DNA of 64,000 nucleotides from Magnetospira sp. QH-2 (GTDB lineage Bacteria; Pseudomonadota; Alphaproteobacteria; Rhodospirillales; Magnetospiraceae): NCBI RefSeq assembly GCF_000968135.1, contig NZ_FO538765.1, positions 2,864,001-2,928,000 on the forward strand. Direction: 5' to 3'. The position numbers and the translations under genes were made by a program. Shown piece by piece: positions 1-8,432 of this stretch; the stretch's first letter is position 1; every line of letters starts with the position of its first letter. The notes below the pieces were generated by a model. The model worked only from the letters and a program-made list of their open reading frames with translations, searched no databases and was not told the origin of the DNA.

Positions 1-427
1 CCCCGGGCGCCACACTGAAACGCAGACGCAGGCTGCGCTCTTCCTCGTGGCCAACCGCCAGTCCCATGCCTTTCTCCAGGCTATGGGAGAGGCCGGCCTC
101 GACAATCTTGATCAAGCCCTGTTCCAGAAACACGCCGCTGTCGGTTTCCCGGTCTACGCTGAGCTTGCTCGTGGCGGCGCACCTGAAGGAATGCTCGGAG
201 ACCAAGGTGTCGCTCCCTTGCCGGTTGTCCAACGGAATCTCCTCGCTGGAAATCATGACCCTGTTGGGTTGCTCCAGAGCCCCTATTTCCTGATCCGGGT
301 CATCCATCTCTATCCCTTCGATGACCTCGCGATCAGGCCCCTTGGACTTCAAGCCCAGCAGCAGCAGAACGAGAGAACCGACCAGTGCGGCCAGTCCACT
401 GGCAAGAACAAAAGGAATGATTGGCAT
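1..427 (-). CDS. Membrane-anchored protein of unknown function (partial, runs off the left edge)
   Basis: An open frame begins at an ATG (complement of 425-427) and stays open for 142 codons to the window edge, so the C-terminus is missing. Residues about 3-23 are strongly hydrophobic (alternating Leu/Val/Ala) and form one membrane anchor. An acidic linker (EGIEMDDPDQE) and what looks like a soluble domain follow. A Shine-Dalgarno GGAGGA lies just upstream. The start is only 17 nt after the stop of the cation transporter, so the two genes are probably co-transcribed. I do not recognise the family. The operon position suggests, without proving, a membrane role linked to metal transport. Confidence 0.6.
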   Translation of the reverse strand, partial: MPIIPFVLASGLAALVGSLVLLLLGLKSKGPDREVIEGIEMDDPDQEIGALEQPNRVMISSEEIPLDNRQGSDTLVSEHSFRCAATSKLSVDRETDSGVFLEQGLIKIVEAGLSHSLEKGMGLAVGHEEERSLRLRFSVAPG

Positions 428-444
428 GGCTCAGGTCCTCCAAT

Positions 445-1464
445 TCACTGGGTCGCGTCATGATGACCATCGTGCGCGGAGCGGTGCGACGAACCGCCGC
501 CGCACCAGGAGCGGTCACGGGGCAGACCGACCGGCTCTTGATGAATCTGGGTATCGGCATTGGGAAAGACTCGGGCGACGGCTTCGATAACCGCTTCGGA
601 TATGTCGTGGGCCTGAGCCAAGGTCAGATCGCCGTCCAACTCCAGGTGCAATTGCACGAAGATGTGCGAACCGGAACTGCGCGTGCGCAAGTCATGAACA
701 TTGGCCACCTGCGGGAAAGCGAGCACAAGCTGGCGGATCTTCTTGCGGTCTTCCTCCGGGATTTCCTTGTCTACCAGGATGGCCAAGGCATCGGCGGCGA
801 TGGTGCGGGCATTCCACATGAGGAAAACCGCGATCCCGATGGTGGCCACGGGATCAATCCAAGAGGCGGTCAGCCAATGGGACAAGGCCAATGATGCAAT
901 GATGCTCAGGTGCATCATGACATCGGCCTGATAATGTATGGAATCGGCCCGCACCACCAGCGACCCGGTGCAGCGCACCACATGACGCTGATAGATGATC
1001 ATGCCGATCATCATCACGGTGGCCAGAACCATGGCGCCGATGCCCATGTCGGCATTGACCAGCGCCACCGGGTGCCGCAGGCGGTCGATGGATTCCACGA
1101 TCACCGCCAGCCCGATCCCGAAAATAAAGGCCGCTTGCATCAAACCCGCCAAGGGTTCCAGCTTGCCGAAGCCAAAGCGATAGGACCGGCTGGCCGGTTT
1201 CAGGGCCTGACGCACAGCCATGAAATTGACCACCGCAATCCCGTTATCGAGCACGGAATCCAACGCCGCAGTCAGAATCGACGTGGCCCCGGTCATCATC
1301 CAGGCCGCCCCCTTGAGACCCAGGATGGTCAATCCGACCACCAAGGCCAGCATGGTGGCGCGCTTTTTCAGTCTGCCCTGTTCTTCCGGCGACAGCATTG
1401 CCTCGGCTTTTTGACGAGACCGGGAGAGCGAGGCTAATTCTGAATTGGCGGTGAGAGCTTGCAC
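445..1464 (-). CDS. Cation diffusion facilitator (CDF) metal transporter
   Basis: This is a 339-residue inner-membrane metal/proton antiporter of the FieF/ZitB type. Hydrophobic segments from about residue 38 to 230 make up the usual six-helix core. The family's tetrahedral metal site is visible as D69/D73 (ALDSVLDNG) in helix 2 and H177/D181 (ADSIHYQAD) in helix 5. This D-D-H-D set matches Zn/Fe/Cd transporters of the FieF type. A cytoplasmic ferredoxin-like C-terminal domain follows (about 235-312). The protein ends in a Ser/His-rich tail (HRSAHDGHHD), likely an extra metal-binding appendix. The start is GTG; an upstream in-frame ATG was not found. Exact metal specificity cannot be read from the sequence. 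Confidence 0.93.
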   Translation of the reverse strand: MQALTANSELASLSRSRQKAEAMLSPEEQGRLKKRATMLALVVGLTILGLKGAAWMMTGATSILTAALDSVLDNGIAVVNFMAVRQALKPASRSYRFGFGKLEPLAGLMQAAFIFGIGLAVIVESIDRLRHPVALVNADMGIGAMVLATVMMIGMIIYQRHVVRCTGSLVVRADSIHYQADVMMHLSIIASLALSHWLTASWIDPVATIGIAVFLMWNARTIAADALAILVDKEIPEEDRKKIRQLVLAFPQVANVHDLRTRSSGSHIFVQLHLELDGDLTLAQAHDISEAVIEAVARVFPNADTQIHQEPVGLPRDRSWCGGGSSHRSAHDGHHDATQ

Positions 1465-1484
1465 GACGCACCTGCCTTACAAAA

Positions 1485-1497
1485 GTTATACTATAAC
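1485..1497. promoter_or_regulatory. Perfect AT-rich palindrome upstream of the CDF gene
   Basis: The sequence GTTATA-C-TATAAC is a perfect 6-bp inverted repeat with a 1-bp centre, about 20 bp ahead of the GTG start of the transporter. It could be an operator for a metal-responsive repressor, or simply part of an AT-rich promoter. Related TATACT/AGTATA palindromes occur at 35616-35625 and 62905-62918. Confidence 0.3.
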
Positions 1498-1680
1498 AAT
1501 ACAGGGTCTGGCGCTGAAGCGCAAGGGGCAAGGTCAAAGGCCTGGCGATTTCAACGGAGCGGGCGACCAAATGGGGAAGCGGCGGGTGGAGGGGCGTGGG
1601 ACAGCGGGAACGCGCAGGCCGTGGTCGCTGGCTTTAGCAGACTGCTGAAAACGTCTGATTTCGAGCCTGTGGCGACACAT

Positions 1681-1766
1681 GCTTCGACAAGCTCAGCATG
1701 AGGGCCTTTGAACTTTCAACCTGTTAGCCTCACCCTGAGCTTCCTCATCCCGAGCTTGTCGAGGGA
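1681..1766. repeat. Imperfect inverted repeat of the CTTCGACAAGCTCAG type
   Basis: The arm at 1681-1703 (GCTTCGACAAGCTCAGCATG...) and the arm at 1744-1766 (CCTCATCCCGAGCTTGTCGA...) are complementary with a few mismatches, spaced by about 40 bp. Sequences built on CTTCGACAAGCTCAG are common dispersed intergenic palindromes in proteobacteria. The rest of the 1465-1836 interval shows no coding signal that I trust. Confidence 0.6.
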
Positions 1767-1916
1767 CGAAGGGCGAGGCGGGCCGTAGAACAACACTTTT
1801 TCAGATGGCGGTAATCGAGCAGTCAGGGATTGCCTAGGCTCAGGACCCATAAAAGGGATTCCCAATAGTCGGTGGACATGATTCCCTTCCCTGGAATTTT
1901 AGGGAGGGGAAAGCCG

Positions 1917-2291
1917 ATGCAGAGCCATCATTTCTGGTTGTCCGACAAACAATTCGAACGCCTTCAACCGTTGCTGCCGAACAAAACAAGAGGCGTCCCG
2001 CGCGTCGATGACCGGCGGGTGATCAGCGGCATCATCCATGTTCTTCGCCACGGCTTGATGTGGCGTGACGCGCCCGTCGCCTATGGACCGCACAAGACCC
2101 TGTACAACCGCTTCGTCCGTTGGAGCGAGGCCGGAGTGTTCGACCGGATCTTCGCCACCCTGGCCGCCGAAAGCACGGCCACCCATACGGTGATGATCGA
2201 CGCCACCCATCTCAAGGCCCACAGGACGGCGGCGAGCCTGCTCAAAAAGGGGCTGTTCCCCGCCGTATCGGGCGCACCAAGGGCGGCCTGA
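1917..2291 (+). CDS. IS5-family transposase, N-terminal part (orfA)
   Basis: The first frame of the split transposase. The chosen ATG (MQSHHFWLSD) is preceded by GGAGGGGAAA; a longer frame opens at 1872. It carries the N-terminal DUF4096-like helix-rich region (LSDKQFERLQPLLP) and the first catalytic Asp in MIDATHLKAHRTA. The frame runs out after a CTCAAAAAGGGG stretch (about 2246-2257). The continuation (RRIGRTKGG) lies in the -1 frame. This fits the programmed -1 frameshifting known for this IS group. Confidence 0.85.
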   Translation: MQSHHFWLSDKQFERLQPLLPNKTRGVPRVDDRRVISGIIHVLRHGLMWRDAPVAYGPHKTLYNRFVRWSEAGVFDRIFATLAAESTATHTVMIDATHLKAHRTAASLLKKGLFPAVSGAPRAA

Positions 2292-2677
2292 ATTCGAAAC
2301 TGCATGCCGCCTGCGATGCCGATGGAAAGCCCCTGATCCTGCTGCTGACCGAAGGACAAGTCAGCGACTATCGCGGCGCCGACACCATGCTCCCTGCATT
2401 CCCTGATGCCGACGACCTGATCGCCGACAGGGGATACGACAGCGACCGTTTCCGCCAGGCCCTGCTTGATCTCGGCATCGAGCCCTGCATTCCAGGTCGC
2501 TCGAACCGCAAAGAGGAAATCCTTTACGATAAAGCCCTCTACAAGCAGCGAAACTTGATCGAGCGCATGTTCGGTCGGCTCAAGGACTGGCGGCGTATCG
2601 CCACCCGCTACGACCGTTGCGCCCATACCTTCATGAGCGCAATCTGCATCGCCGCAACCGTCATCTTCTGGTTATGA
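2120..2677 (+). CDS. IS5-family transposase, C-terminal part (orfB)
   Basis: The second frame of the transposase, probably made only as a frameshift fusion with orfA. The meaningful part starts near 2265 (RRIGRTKGGLNSKLH) and ends with the stop close to the right inverted repeat. The second Asp lies in LIADRGYDSD and the catalytic Glu in NLIERMFGRLKDWRR, so the DDE triad is complete across the two frames. Coordinates follow the open frame; I see no convincing independent start site. Confidence 0.8.
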   Translation: MERGRSVRPDLRHPGRRKHGHPYGDDRRHPSQGPQDGGEPAQKGAVPRRIGRTKGGLNSKLHAACDADGKPLILLLTEGQVSDYRGADTMLPAFPDADDLIADRGYDSDRFRQALLDLGIEPCIPGRSNRKEEILYDKALYKQRNLIERMFGRLKDWRRIATRYDRCAHTFMSAICIAATVIFWL

Positions 2678-2768
2678 GTCCTGAGCCTAGACAGTCAGCT
2701 GGTCTCCACACTCGGTCTTGATCAAGGATCCGGGTCAATTCCTGGACATGGAACAGAGGAGACCAGCC

Positions 2769-3800
2769 ATGGAGTATTTTGTTGGAATGGACGTATCGAT
2801 GGCAAGCATTTCGATCTGTGAGATTGATGCAAAGGGAACCGTCATTCGCGAAGGCAAGGTGTCAAGCACACCCGAGGCGGTCGCCACTTGGCTCGAGGAA
2901 AGCGGGCGTGGCTTTGCGCGAATTGGGTTGGAAGCTGGCCCTCTGGCGCCTTGGCTGTACGCAGGACTGTCCAGTCGGGGCCTCCCTGTGATTTGTATCG
3001 AGACCCGGCAAATGAAGGCCTTTGCCAGCGCCAGCCCAGTCAAGACGGACCGTCGCGACGCCCGCTTGATCAGCCAGACGATGCGGACCGGTTTGTACCG
3101 CGCGACCCACGTCAAGACCGCGCGCAGTCAGGAGCTCCGGATGGTGCTGACCCATCGGGAGACCCTGGTTCATCAGGTCCGTCAGTTGTCCAATACGGTA
3201 CGAGGAACATTGAAAGCTTTCGGCCTCAAGGTCGGTATGGCGCGCGGACGCCTTTTCGCGGCGCGGGTTCGGGAATTGACGGCTGATAACCCGCACCTCA
3301 GCGCAGCCGCCGAGCCGCTCTTGCTTGCGCGCCAAGCCTTGCTCGAACAACTCGACAAGCTCGACCGGCAGGTTCATGCCGCTGCGCGCGATGATAGCGT
3401 TTGCCGGCGCCTGATGACCGTTCCCGGCGTCGGCCCGGTTACCGCCCTCGCTTTCAGGACAGGACTCGACGTGCCGGAACGGTTTCAAAAGTCGGTCATG
3501 GTCGGCGCCCACTTCGGGCTTGTCCCACGCAGATACGCCTCGGGAGAGCAGGACCGAAGCGGCCCCATCAGCAAGTGCGGAGATGCCATGGTTCGTTGGC
3601 TTTTGTTCGAGGCCGCCAATGCACTTCTCACTCGAACCCGCCGTTGGTCCTGGCTCAAACACTGGGGGCTCGCGGTCGCCAAAAGGCGCGGGATGAAACG
3701 CGCCAAGGTAGCCGTTGCCCGGCGTCTCGCCGTAATCATGCATCGCATGTGGATCGACGGCACGGACTTCCAGTACCGCAAGGAGGAGACCGCCATCTAA
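2769..3800 (+). CDS. IS110-family transposase
   Basis: A 343-residue DEDD transposase. The N-terminal DEDD_Tnp_IS110 domain shows the first acidic residue in VGMDVSM (Asp8), a Glu in LEAGPLAPWL and the KTDRRDA motif. The C-terminal Transposase_20 domain shows the PGVGPVTAL helix-hairpin-helix-like motif. ATG at 2769 is chosen because GAGGAGACC lies just upstream; a longer frame opens at 2718. The family cuts and joins DNA with a RuvC-like fold and is guided by an element-encoded bridge RNA. The gene looks intact. Confidence 0.92.
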   Translation: MEYFVGMDVSMASISICEIDAKGTVIREGKVSSTPEAVATWLEESGRGFARIGLEAGPLAPWLYAGLSSRGLPVICIETRQMKAFASASPVKTDRRDARLISQTMRTGLYRATHVKTARSQELRMVLTHRETLVHQVRQLSNTVRGTLKAFGLKVGMARGRLFAARVRELTADNPHLSAAAEPLLLARQALLEQLDKLDRQVHAAARDDSVCRRLMTVPGVGPVTALAFRTGLDVPERFQKSVMVGAHFGLVPRRYASGEQDRSGPISKCGDAMVRWLLFEAANALLTRTRRWSWLKHWGLAVAKRRGMKRAKVAVARRLAVIMHRMWIDGTDFQYRKEETAI

Positions 3801-4053
3801 ACACAACGAAAACCGAGATCGCCTGAAGGGCGGCCAGGACGCGTGGCGACGCGCGGGGCTCGGATGACAGCGCGCAGGCTGCAGTGGCGTAAGACCACGC
3901 TTTTCAGATTGCTGCACCCGATCCCCCTTGATCCCCATCATGCGGCGACGACGTCGACCGCGGACAGAAGCAAAGGGCGCCACATAACCCAGGTTCAAAC
4001 CGACGGCTTGGAAATCAGCTTGACTCAAATGACTCGATTACAGAAGCAGCCTG
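3801..4053 (+). other. Non-coding segment after the IS110 transposase (possible bridge RNA region)
   Basis: I see no credible gene here. The stretch is rich in short GC stems, for example GTGG/CCAC around 3882-3897 inside a GCAG/CTGC pair. IS1111-type IS110 elements carry their bridge (seek) RNA at this position. This is inferred from position only; target and donor loops could not be assigned without the element's ends. Confidence 0.3.
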
Positions 4054-5415
4054 TTAGGCCGAACGCCGTGCTTCCGCGCCACCATTCAGATGCCGCTCCG
4101 GGTCCCGCAGGTCGGCCATCATGGTCTTGTGATGGCGGATCACCAGATAGGTCAGCGGCAACAGATGCACCAGCAGCAGCATACCGATCAGAATATCCCC
4201 CAGCGACCAGACGAAGGCCACCGGCAGGAATGGTCCGAGAAAGGAAACGCCGGCGAAGAACCAGCGGTAGGCCTTGACGTTGGTCCCGCCCAGATACTGG
4301 AAACAGCGTTCCGAGAAATAGGCCCAATTGACGATGGTGGTGAAGGCAAAAATGATCAAGGCGATGGTCACGAACAGACGCCCCGGCCCGCCAAGCATTT
4401 CCTCGAATACCGAAACGGTGAGAAAGGCGCCGGTGAGATCCGTCCACATGCCGGTGGTCAGAATCACCAGCCCGGTGGTGGTGCAGACCACCAGGGTATC
4501 CACCAGCGGCACGGCGGCGGCGGTATAGGCCCCCATGGCCGGATGGTCCTTGTTGGCGCCATGCCAGAAAGGCGCGATGCCGATGCCCGATCCGTGCGAG
4601 AACACGCCCCGCGACACACCGTACTGCATAGCCTGCATGACGGCGTAGCCCGCCACGCCGCCCGCCGCTGCATAGGGCTCGAAGGCATAGCGGATGACAT
4701 CCCCGATGGCGGATAGGGTCAGTCCCGGATTGCCCAGCAGGATAAACCAGGCCAGCCCCAAATACCCCAACACCATCCAAGGCGCGGCGGAAATGCTGAA
4801 CTTGAGAATGCTCTTGGCGCCGCCGATGATCACGGCCGCCACGGCGCCGGACAGGGCCAGGGCCACAATCAGGTGCGAGGTCCCCACCTCATCGGCGACC
4901 GCATGGGCCACCGAATTGGCTTGGATCAGATTGGCCGTCACCATGCCCTTGACCATCATCACCGCCGCCAGAACCACGGCGAGGAATCGCCAGGGCTTGG
5001 GCAGCAGGCGTTCCATATAGAGCATGGGGGTGGCGAACAAGTCCGGGCGCTTGCCGTCCCGGGCCAGCTTGACGGCGAAATAGGTCGAGGCGAGACGAAA
5101 GCTCATGCCGAGCAGCGCCGTTACCCACATCCAGAACAAGGCTCCCGGTCCGCCCAGATGCAGCCCGGTGGCCACCCCGGCCAGATTGCCCACGCCAATG
5201 GTTGCCGCCAGGGCGGCCAGGAAGGCCTTGGGGTGGGAGACATGATCGTCGGCGTGATTGGCATCGCCCCGTCCGTGCCAAACCGCGCGCAGACCCCGCT
5301 TCAGATTGCGCAGCACCAAACCACGGGTGACGAACAGGAACAGCAGGCCGATCTCCAGATACAGGAGCGGCAAAAACGGATTCCACAACCAGGTAGAAAT
5401 CGTATCCAACGGCAA
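4054..5415 (-). CDS. Sodium:alanine/glycine symporter (AGCS family)
   Basis: This 453-residue inner-membrane protein has ten or more hydrophobic helices and takes up small neutral amino acids with sodium. Family features are clear: the N-terminal AALAATIGVGNLAGVATG segment, a conserved GPGALFWMWVTALLGM stretch, and SRGVFSHGSGIGIAP, which contains the typical E/H-S-G-x-G-x-AP motif. The apparent start is TTG. It begins 31 nt after the stop of the upstream two-domain APS kinase gene on the same strand, so the two may be co-transcribed. Substrate (Ala, Gly or other) cannot be told. Confidence 0.93.
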   Translation of the reverse strand: MPLDTISTWLWNPFLPLLYLEIGLLFLFVTRGLVLRNLKRGLRAVWHGRGDANHADDHVSHPKAFLAALAATIGVGNLAGVATGLHLGGPGALFWMWVTALLGMSFRLASTYFAVKLARDGKRPDLFATPMLYMERLLPKPWRFLAVVLAAVMMVKGMVTANLIQANSVAHAVADEVGTSHLIVALALSGAVAAVIIGGAKSILKFSISAAPWMVLGYLGLAWFILLGNPGLTLSAIGDVIRYAFEPYAAAGGVAGYAVMQAMQYGVSRGVFSHGSGIGIAPFWHGANKDHPAMGAYTAAAVPLVDTLVVCTTTGLVILTTGMWTDLTGAFLTVSVFEEMLGGPGRLFVTIALIIFAFTTIVNWAYFSERCFQYLGGTNVKAYRWFFAGVSFLGPFLPVAFVWSLGDILIGMLLLVHLLPLTYLVIRHHKTMMADLRDPERHLNGGAEARRSA

Positions 5416-5446
5416 GCACTTCCAGTTCGTTCAATCTCCGCCCGCT

Positions 5447-7159
5447 TCAGCGGACGTTGATGTAGCCCAGGCCCTCGATTTTGAGGATGATATCTTGAGC
5501 CGCCTCTTCCGGCGAGCAGGCCGAGGTGTCGATGGACAGTTCCGGAGCCTCGGGAACCTCATAGGGATCGTCGATGCCGGTGAACCCCTTGATCTTGCCC
5601 GCACGAGCCAAGGCATAAAGACCCTTGCGATCCCGCCCCTCGCAGACATCGATGGGGGTCGCCACATGGACCTCGATAAAGCCGCCACCGGCCCCCTCGA
5701 CGGTTTCGCGGACGCTACGCCGGGTTGCCGTATAAGGCGCGATGGGAGCGCAGATGGCGATACCGCCATTTTTGGTAATCTCGGACGCCACGAAACCGAT
5801 ACGCAGGATGTTCAGGTCACGGTGCTCCTTGGAGAAGGTCAGTTCGCTGGACAGGTTTTTGCGGACAATATCGCCATCCAGCAGTGTCACGCGGCGACCG
5901 CCCTGTTCCAGGAACTTCTGCACCAACGCCTTGGCGATGGTCGACTTTCCCGAGCCGGACAAACCGGTGAAAAAGACGGTAAAACCCCGTTGATCCAAAG
6001 GCCGGATGGCACGGCGCAGTTCGCCCACCACCTCGGGGAAGGAGAACCATTCTGGCACCTCCCGGTCATGCAAGACACGGCGCAGGAATTCCTCGCGGGA
6101 GATGCCCAGCAAGGTATCGCGTTCCCGCACTTCTTCCAGTGCGACGAAGGCCGCCCGTTCTTGCACAAAGACGTATTTCGGGGCCGTGACGATCTCTATG
6201 CCCAAGTCGGATTCCAATTCCCGCGCCAGGGACTGAGCCGCTTGAGGGGCATAATACGGCGTCGCGGAAGGATCTTGATCCGGGCTCGCCTGCTCCAAAC
6301 CAACCACGAAATGGGTGCAGCCGAAATTGCGCCGCACGATGGCCTGTAGCACCGCTTCCCTGGGCCCGGCCCAACGCGGCGCCAATGGCATCAGGCTCAA
6401 GGCCGTGGTCTGTTCCGGAAAATGCTTGTGGGCATGTTCGTAGCAGCGTACCCGGGCGAAGTGTTCAAAGTCATCACTCTCGGACCCGCCCACGGACGGA
6501 TGCAACAGCAAATGCGCCTCGACGCTCTTGGCGGCCCGGAATGCCACTTCAACCTGGGCCTTATGCATCGGCTGGTCGGTGTGATAGCCGACCACCCGCC
6601 GCCACCCCATTTTGCGGAAGCGAGCGCGGGTTTCGGAAGGCAGATCCCGCAAATATTGGAAATCATAATGGGACGGCAGAGAAAGACCGCGCAGGGTCCC
6701 CCCCAGGTAGACCGGGTTGGTCCGCCGCAGGAGATACTCCACGCCCGGATGGGAAAGATCCGTCGTTCCATAGACCTTTTGAGCTTCCCGCTCACGGTCC
6801 GGAGTCCAACGATCGGCCACATCCAGAACCGCCAACGGCACGCCTTCCGGATCGCGCAACGCGACGGAATCCCCATCCTTCAGGGAGTCAGCAAAAGCTT
6901 CGGGCACGTCGAGAACCACCGGCATGGGCCAGACCGTTCCATCCGCAAGACGCATTGTATCGACCACGGCGTCATAATCAGCCTGCCCCAGAAATCCCGT
7001 CAACGGCGTGAAGCCGCCATTGAGCAAAAGCTCCAGATCGCAAGTCTGACGGGGAGTCAGGTCCCAGGAGGGAAAAGGCCCACATTCCTTTTTCAGGCTC
7101 TCCGCCTGATCCGCGGGGAGCATCAAATCGCATAGGTCGCTACGGGTTCCGGTTGTCAT
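5447..7159 (-). CDS. cysC: Two-domain APS kinase with ATP-sulfurylase-like N-terminus
   Basis: A 570-residue protein. Residues 1-385 have the ATP sulfurylase fold (GGFTPLTGFLGQADYDAV near 48-65). The C-terminal 185 residues are adenylylsulfate kinase with P-loop GLSGSGKST (399-407) and DGD (428-430), making PAPS from APS. The sulfurylase active-site motifs are altered: the usual QTRNPxH is HTDQPMH (193-199), and the usual GRDHAG is GLEQAS (287-292). A comparable protein of Thiobacillus denitrificans is known to have APS kinase but no sulfurylase activity. I therefore expect only kinase activity, with the N-terminal half as a structural or regulatory module. A Shine-Dalgarno GAGGG precedes the ATG. 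Confidence 0.9.
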   Translation of the reverse strand: MTTGTRSDLCDLMLPADQAESLKKECGPFPSWDLTPRQTCDLELLLNGGFTPLTGFLGQADYDAVVDTMRLADGTVWPMPVVLDVPEAFADSLKDGDSVALRDPEGVPLAVLDVADRWTPDREREAQKVYGTTDLSHPGVEYLLRRTNPVYLGGTLRGLSLPSHYDFQYLRDLPSETRARFRKMGWRRVVGYHTDQPMHKAQVEVAFRAAKSVEAHLLLHPSVGGSESDDFEHFARVRCYEHAHKHFPEQTTALSLMPLAPRWAGPREAVLQAIVRRNFGCTHFVVGLEQASPDQDPSATPYYAPQAAQSLARELESDLGIEIVTAPKYVFVQERAAFVALEEVRERDTLLGISREEFLRRVLHDREVPEWFSFPEVVGELRRAIRPLDQRGFTVFFTGLSGSGKSTIAKALVQKFLEQGGRRVTLLDGDIVRKNLSSELTFSKEHRDLNILRIGFVASEITKNGGIAICAPIAPYTATRRSVRETVEGAGGGFIEVHVATPIDVCEGRDRKGLYALARAGKIKGFTGIDDPYEVPEAPELSIDTSACSPEEAAQDIILKIEGLGYINVR

Positions 7160-7400
7160 ACTAAGCCCTCAAACATTGGTCGAATCTGGATGTGGATCTG
7201 ACGATCCCGAAGGAACACACCTACTTAGGTCAAGTCCGCTGATATTGCGATGAAAAAACGTTCCATCCAACCCAGAACACGCCCGAATTCAGCCCCGGTA
7301 TCCCCGCCCCTCGCTCCAGGTTGACCGAAACAGCTTGCTTTCCAAGAACACTGTCGCCTATTTCCATAGCTCCCAGGTCCCTCTGTCACGAGAAGATGCG

Positions 7401-8402
7401 ATGAAATCCGAACCGAATAGTACCGCGGCGAACTCAGACCCCATCGATCAAAAAGGCGACATCGATGCGGGCCGCAAGGTCCTGGAAATCGAGGCCGATG
7501 CCCTGCGCAAGATGGCTGAAGAGCTGGACGACACATTCGTCACCGCCCTCAATCTGTTATCGCCGCCTCAGGGCCGGGTCATTGTGACCGGCATGGGCAA
7601 GAGCGGCCACGTGGCGCGCAAAATCGCGGCGACCATGGCTTCCACCGGCATGCCCGCATTCTATGTTCATCCGGGAGAAGCCAGCCATGGCGACCTGGGC
7701 ATGATCACCGAAAAGGACGCGATCCTGGCTTTATCCAATTCCGGGGAAACAGCGGAACTGGCGGACATCATCGCTTATTCGCGACGGTTCAACATTCCCT
7801 TGGTGGCCATCACACGCGAAGCCGACAGCCTGTTGGCCCGTTCCGCCGATGCCACGTTGGTCTTGCCGGAGGTCCCGGAAGCCTGCCCCATGGGTTTGGC
7901 GCCGACCACTTCGACCACCGCCTCTCTGGCTTTGGGGGATGCCATTGCCGTTGCCCTATTGGAACGGATTGGGTTTACCGCTTCGGACTTCCAGCAGCTC
8001 CACCCGGGCGGACGGCTCGGGGACCGGCTCAAGAAGGTGTCCGACCTGATGCACAAGGGCGACGAGATCCCGTTGATCGAGCCCTTTGCCCCCATGAGCG
8101 AGGCCTTGCTGGCCATGACCCAGAAAAGCCTGGGCTGTGTTGGCATTCGGGACAAGGAAGGCTTGCTGTTGGGCATCATCACCGATGGCGACCTGCGCCG
8201 TCACATGTCCGAAGGCTTGCTAGCCAAGACCGCGGGAGAACTGATGACCGTAAACCCCATCACCATCAGTCCCGACATGCTGGCCAGCGAGGCTCTGGGG
8301 ATTATGAACGAGCGCAGCATCACAAATCTGTTTGTCGCCGAAAACGGGCAGCCCGTCGGCGTGGTGCATATTCACGACTTCCTGCGCGCCGGCATCGCCT
8401 GA
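7401..8402 (+). CDS. kdsD: Arabinose-5-phosphate isomerase (KdsD/KpsF family)
   Basis: The 333-residue enzyme converts ribulose 5-phosphate to arabinose 5-phosphate for Kdo synthesis in lipopolysaccharide. An SIS domain (about 30-180) shows VTGMGKSGHVARKIA and the active-site region HPGEASHGDLGMI. Two CBS domains follow (KKVSDLMHKGDEIP and AGELMTVNPITI). ATG 7401 is chosen because AGAAGA precedes it and family members start here; the frame stays open to 7335. It is transcribed divergently from the APS kinase gene. The 7160-7400 interval is a shared promoter region in which I see no other gene. Confidence 0.92.
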   Translation: MKSEPNSTAANSDPIDQKGDIDAGRKVLEIEADALRKMAEELDDTFVTALNLLSPPQGRVIVTGMGKSGHVARKIAATMASTGMPAFYVHPGEASHGDLGMITEKDAILALSNSGETAELADIIAYSRRFNIPLVAITREADSLLARSADATLVLPEVPEACPMGLAPTTSTTASLALGDAIAVALLERIGFTASDFQQLHPGGRLGDRLKKVSDLMHKGDEIPLIEPFAPMSEALLAMTQKSLGCVGIRDKEGLLLGIITDGDLRRHMSEGLLAKTAGELMTVNPITISPDMLASEALGIMNERSITNLFVAENGQPVGVVHIHDFLRAGIA

Positions 8403-8414
8403 AGTCTCTCGCGT

Positions 8415-8432
8415 TTGATCGGATTCGATCAA
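8415..8432. repeat. Palindrome TTGATC-GGATTC-GATCAA between convergent genes
   Basis: A 6-bp stem with a 6-nt loop lies between the kdsD stop and the stop of the convergent membrane-protein gene. The same 18 bases occur inside a longer palindrome at 49699-49716, so this is a dispersed repeat. It may double as a bidirectional transcript end, but there is no T-run. Confidence 0.55.

Larger units (their letters stand above)
1837..2687 (+). mobile_element. IS5-family insertion sequence (IS427-like group), complete
   Basis: The element is 851 bp. Its terminal inverted repeats are GGCTCAGGACCCATAA at the left end and the complement of GGCTCAGGACTCATAA at the right end, with one mismatch. A TA dinucleotide flanks each end (1835-1836 and 2688-2689), which fits the TA target duplication of this group. 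Two overlapping frames encode the transposase. Element, ends and duplication are all intact, suggesting recent insertion. It lies immediately left of an IS110-family element. Confidence 0.9.
2691..4053 (+). mobile_element. IS110-family element, boundaries not resolved
   Basis: The transposase gene is flanked by only about 78 bp on the left (to the IS5 end) and about 250 bp of non-coding DNA on the right. In the IS1111 subgroup the long non-coding segment is on the right and encodes the guide RNA, which fits this layout. A perfect 10-bp inverted repeat (GCTGGTCTCC at 2698-2707, GGAGACCAGC at 2758-2767) sits just before the start codon. I could not identify terminal repeats, so the ends given are outer limits. 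Confidence 0.45.

Noticed and set aside
47-463. Plus-strand frame at the left edge
   Set aside because: It is antisense to a minus-strand frame that has a Shine-Dalgarno, a membrane anchor and an operon-like position.
445-1464. Identification of the CDF transporter as MamB or MamM
   Set aside because: Metal-site residues and tail fit general FieF-type carriers, and no magnetosome genes surround it.
8415-8432. FNR/Crp-type binding site (TTGAT...ATCAA)
   Set aside because: The arms are separated by 8 bp rather than 4 and the site lies between convergent gene ends, so a dispersed repeat is the better reading.
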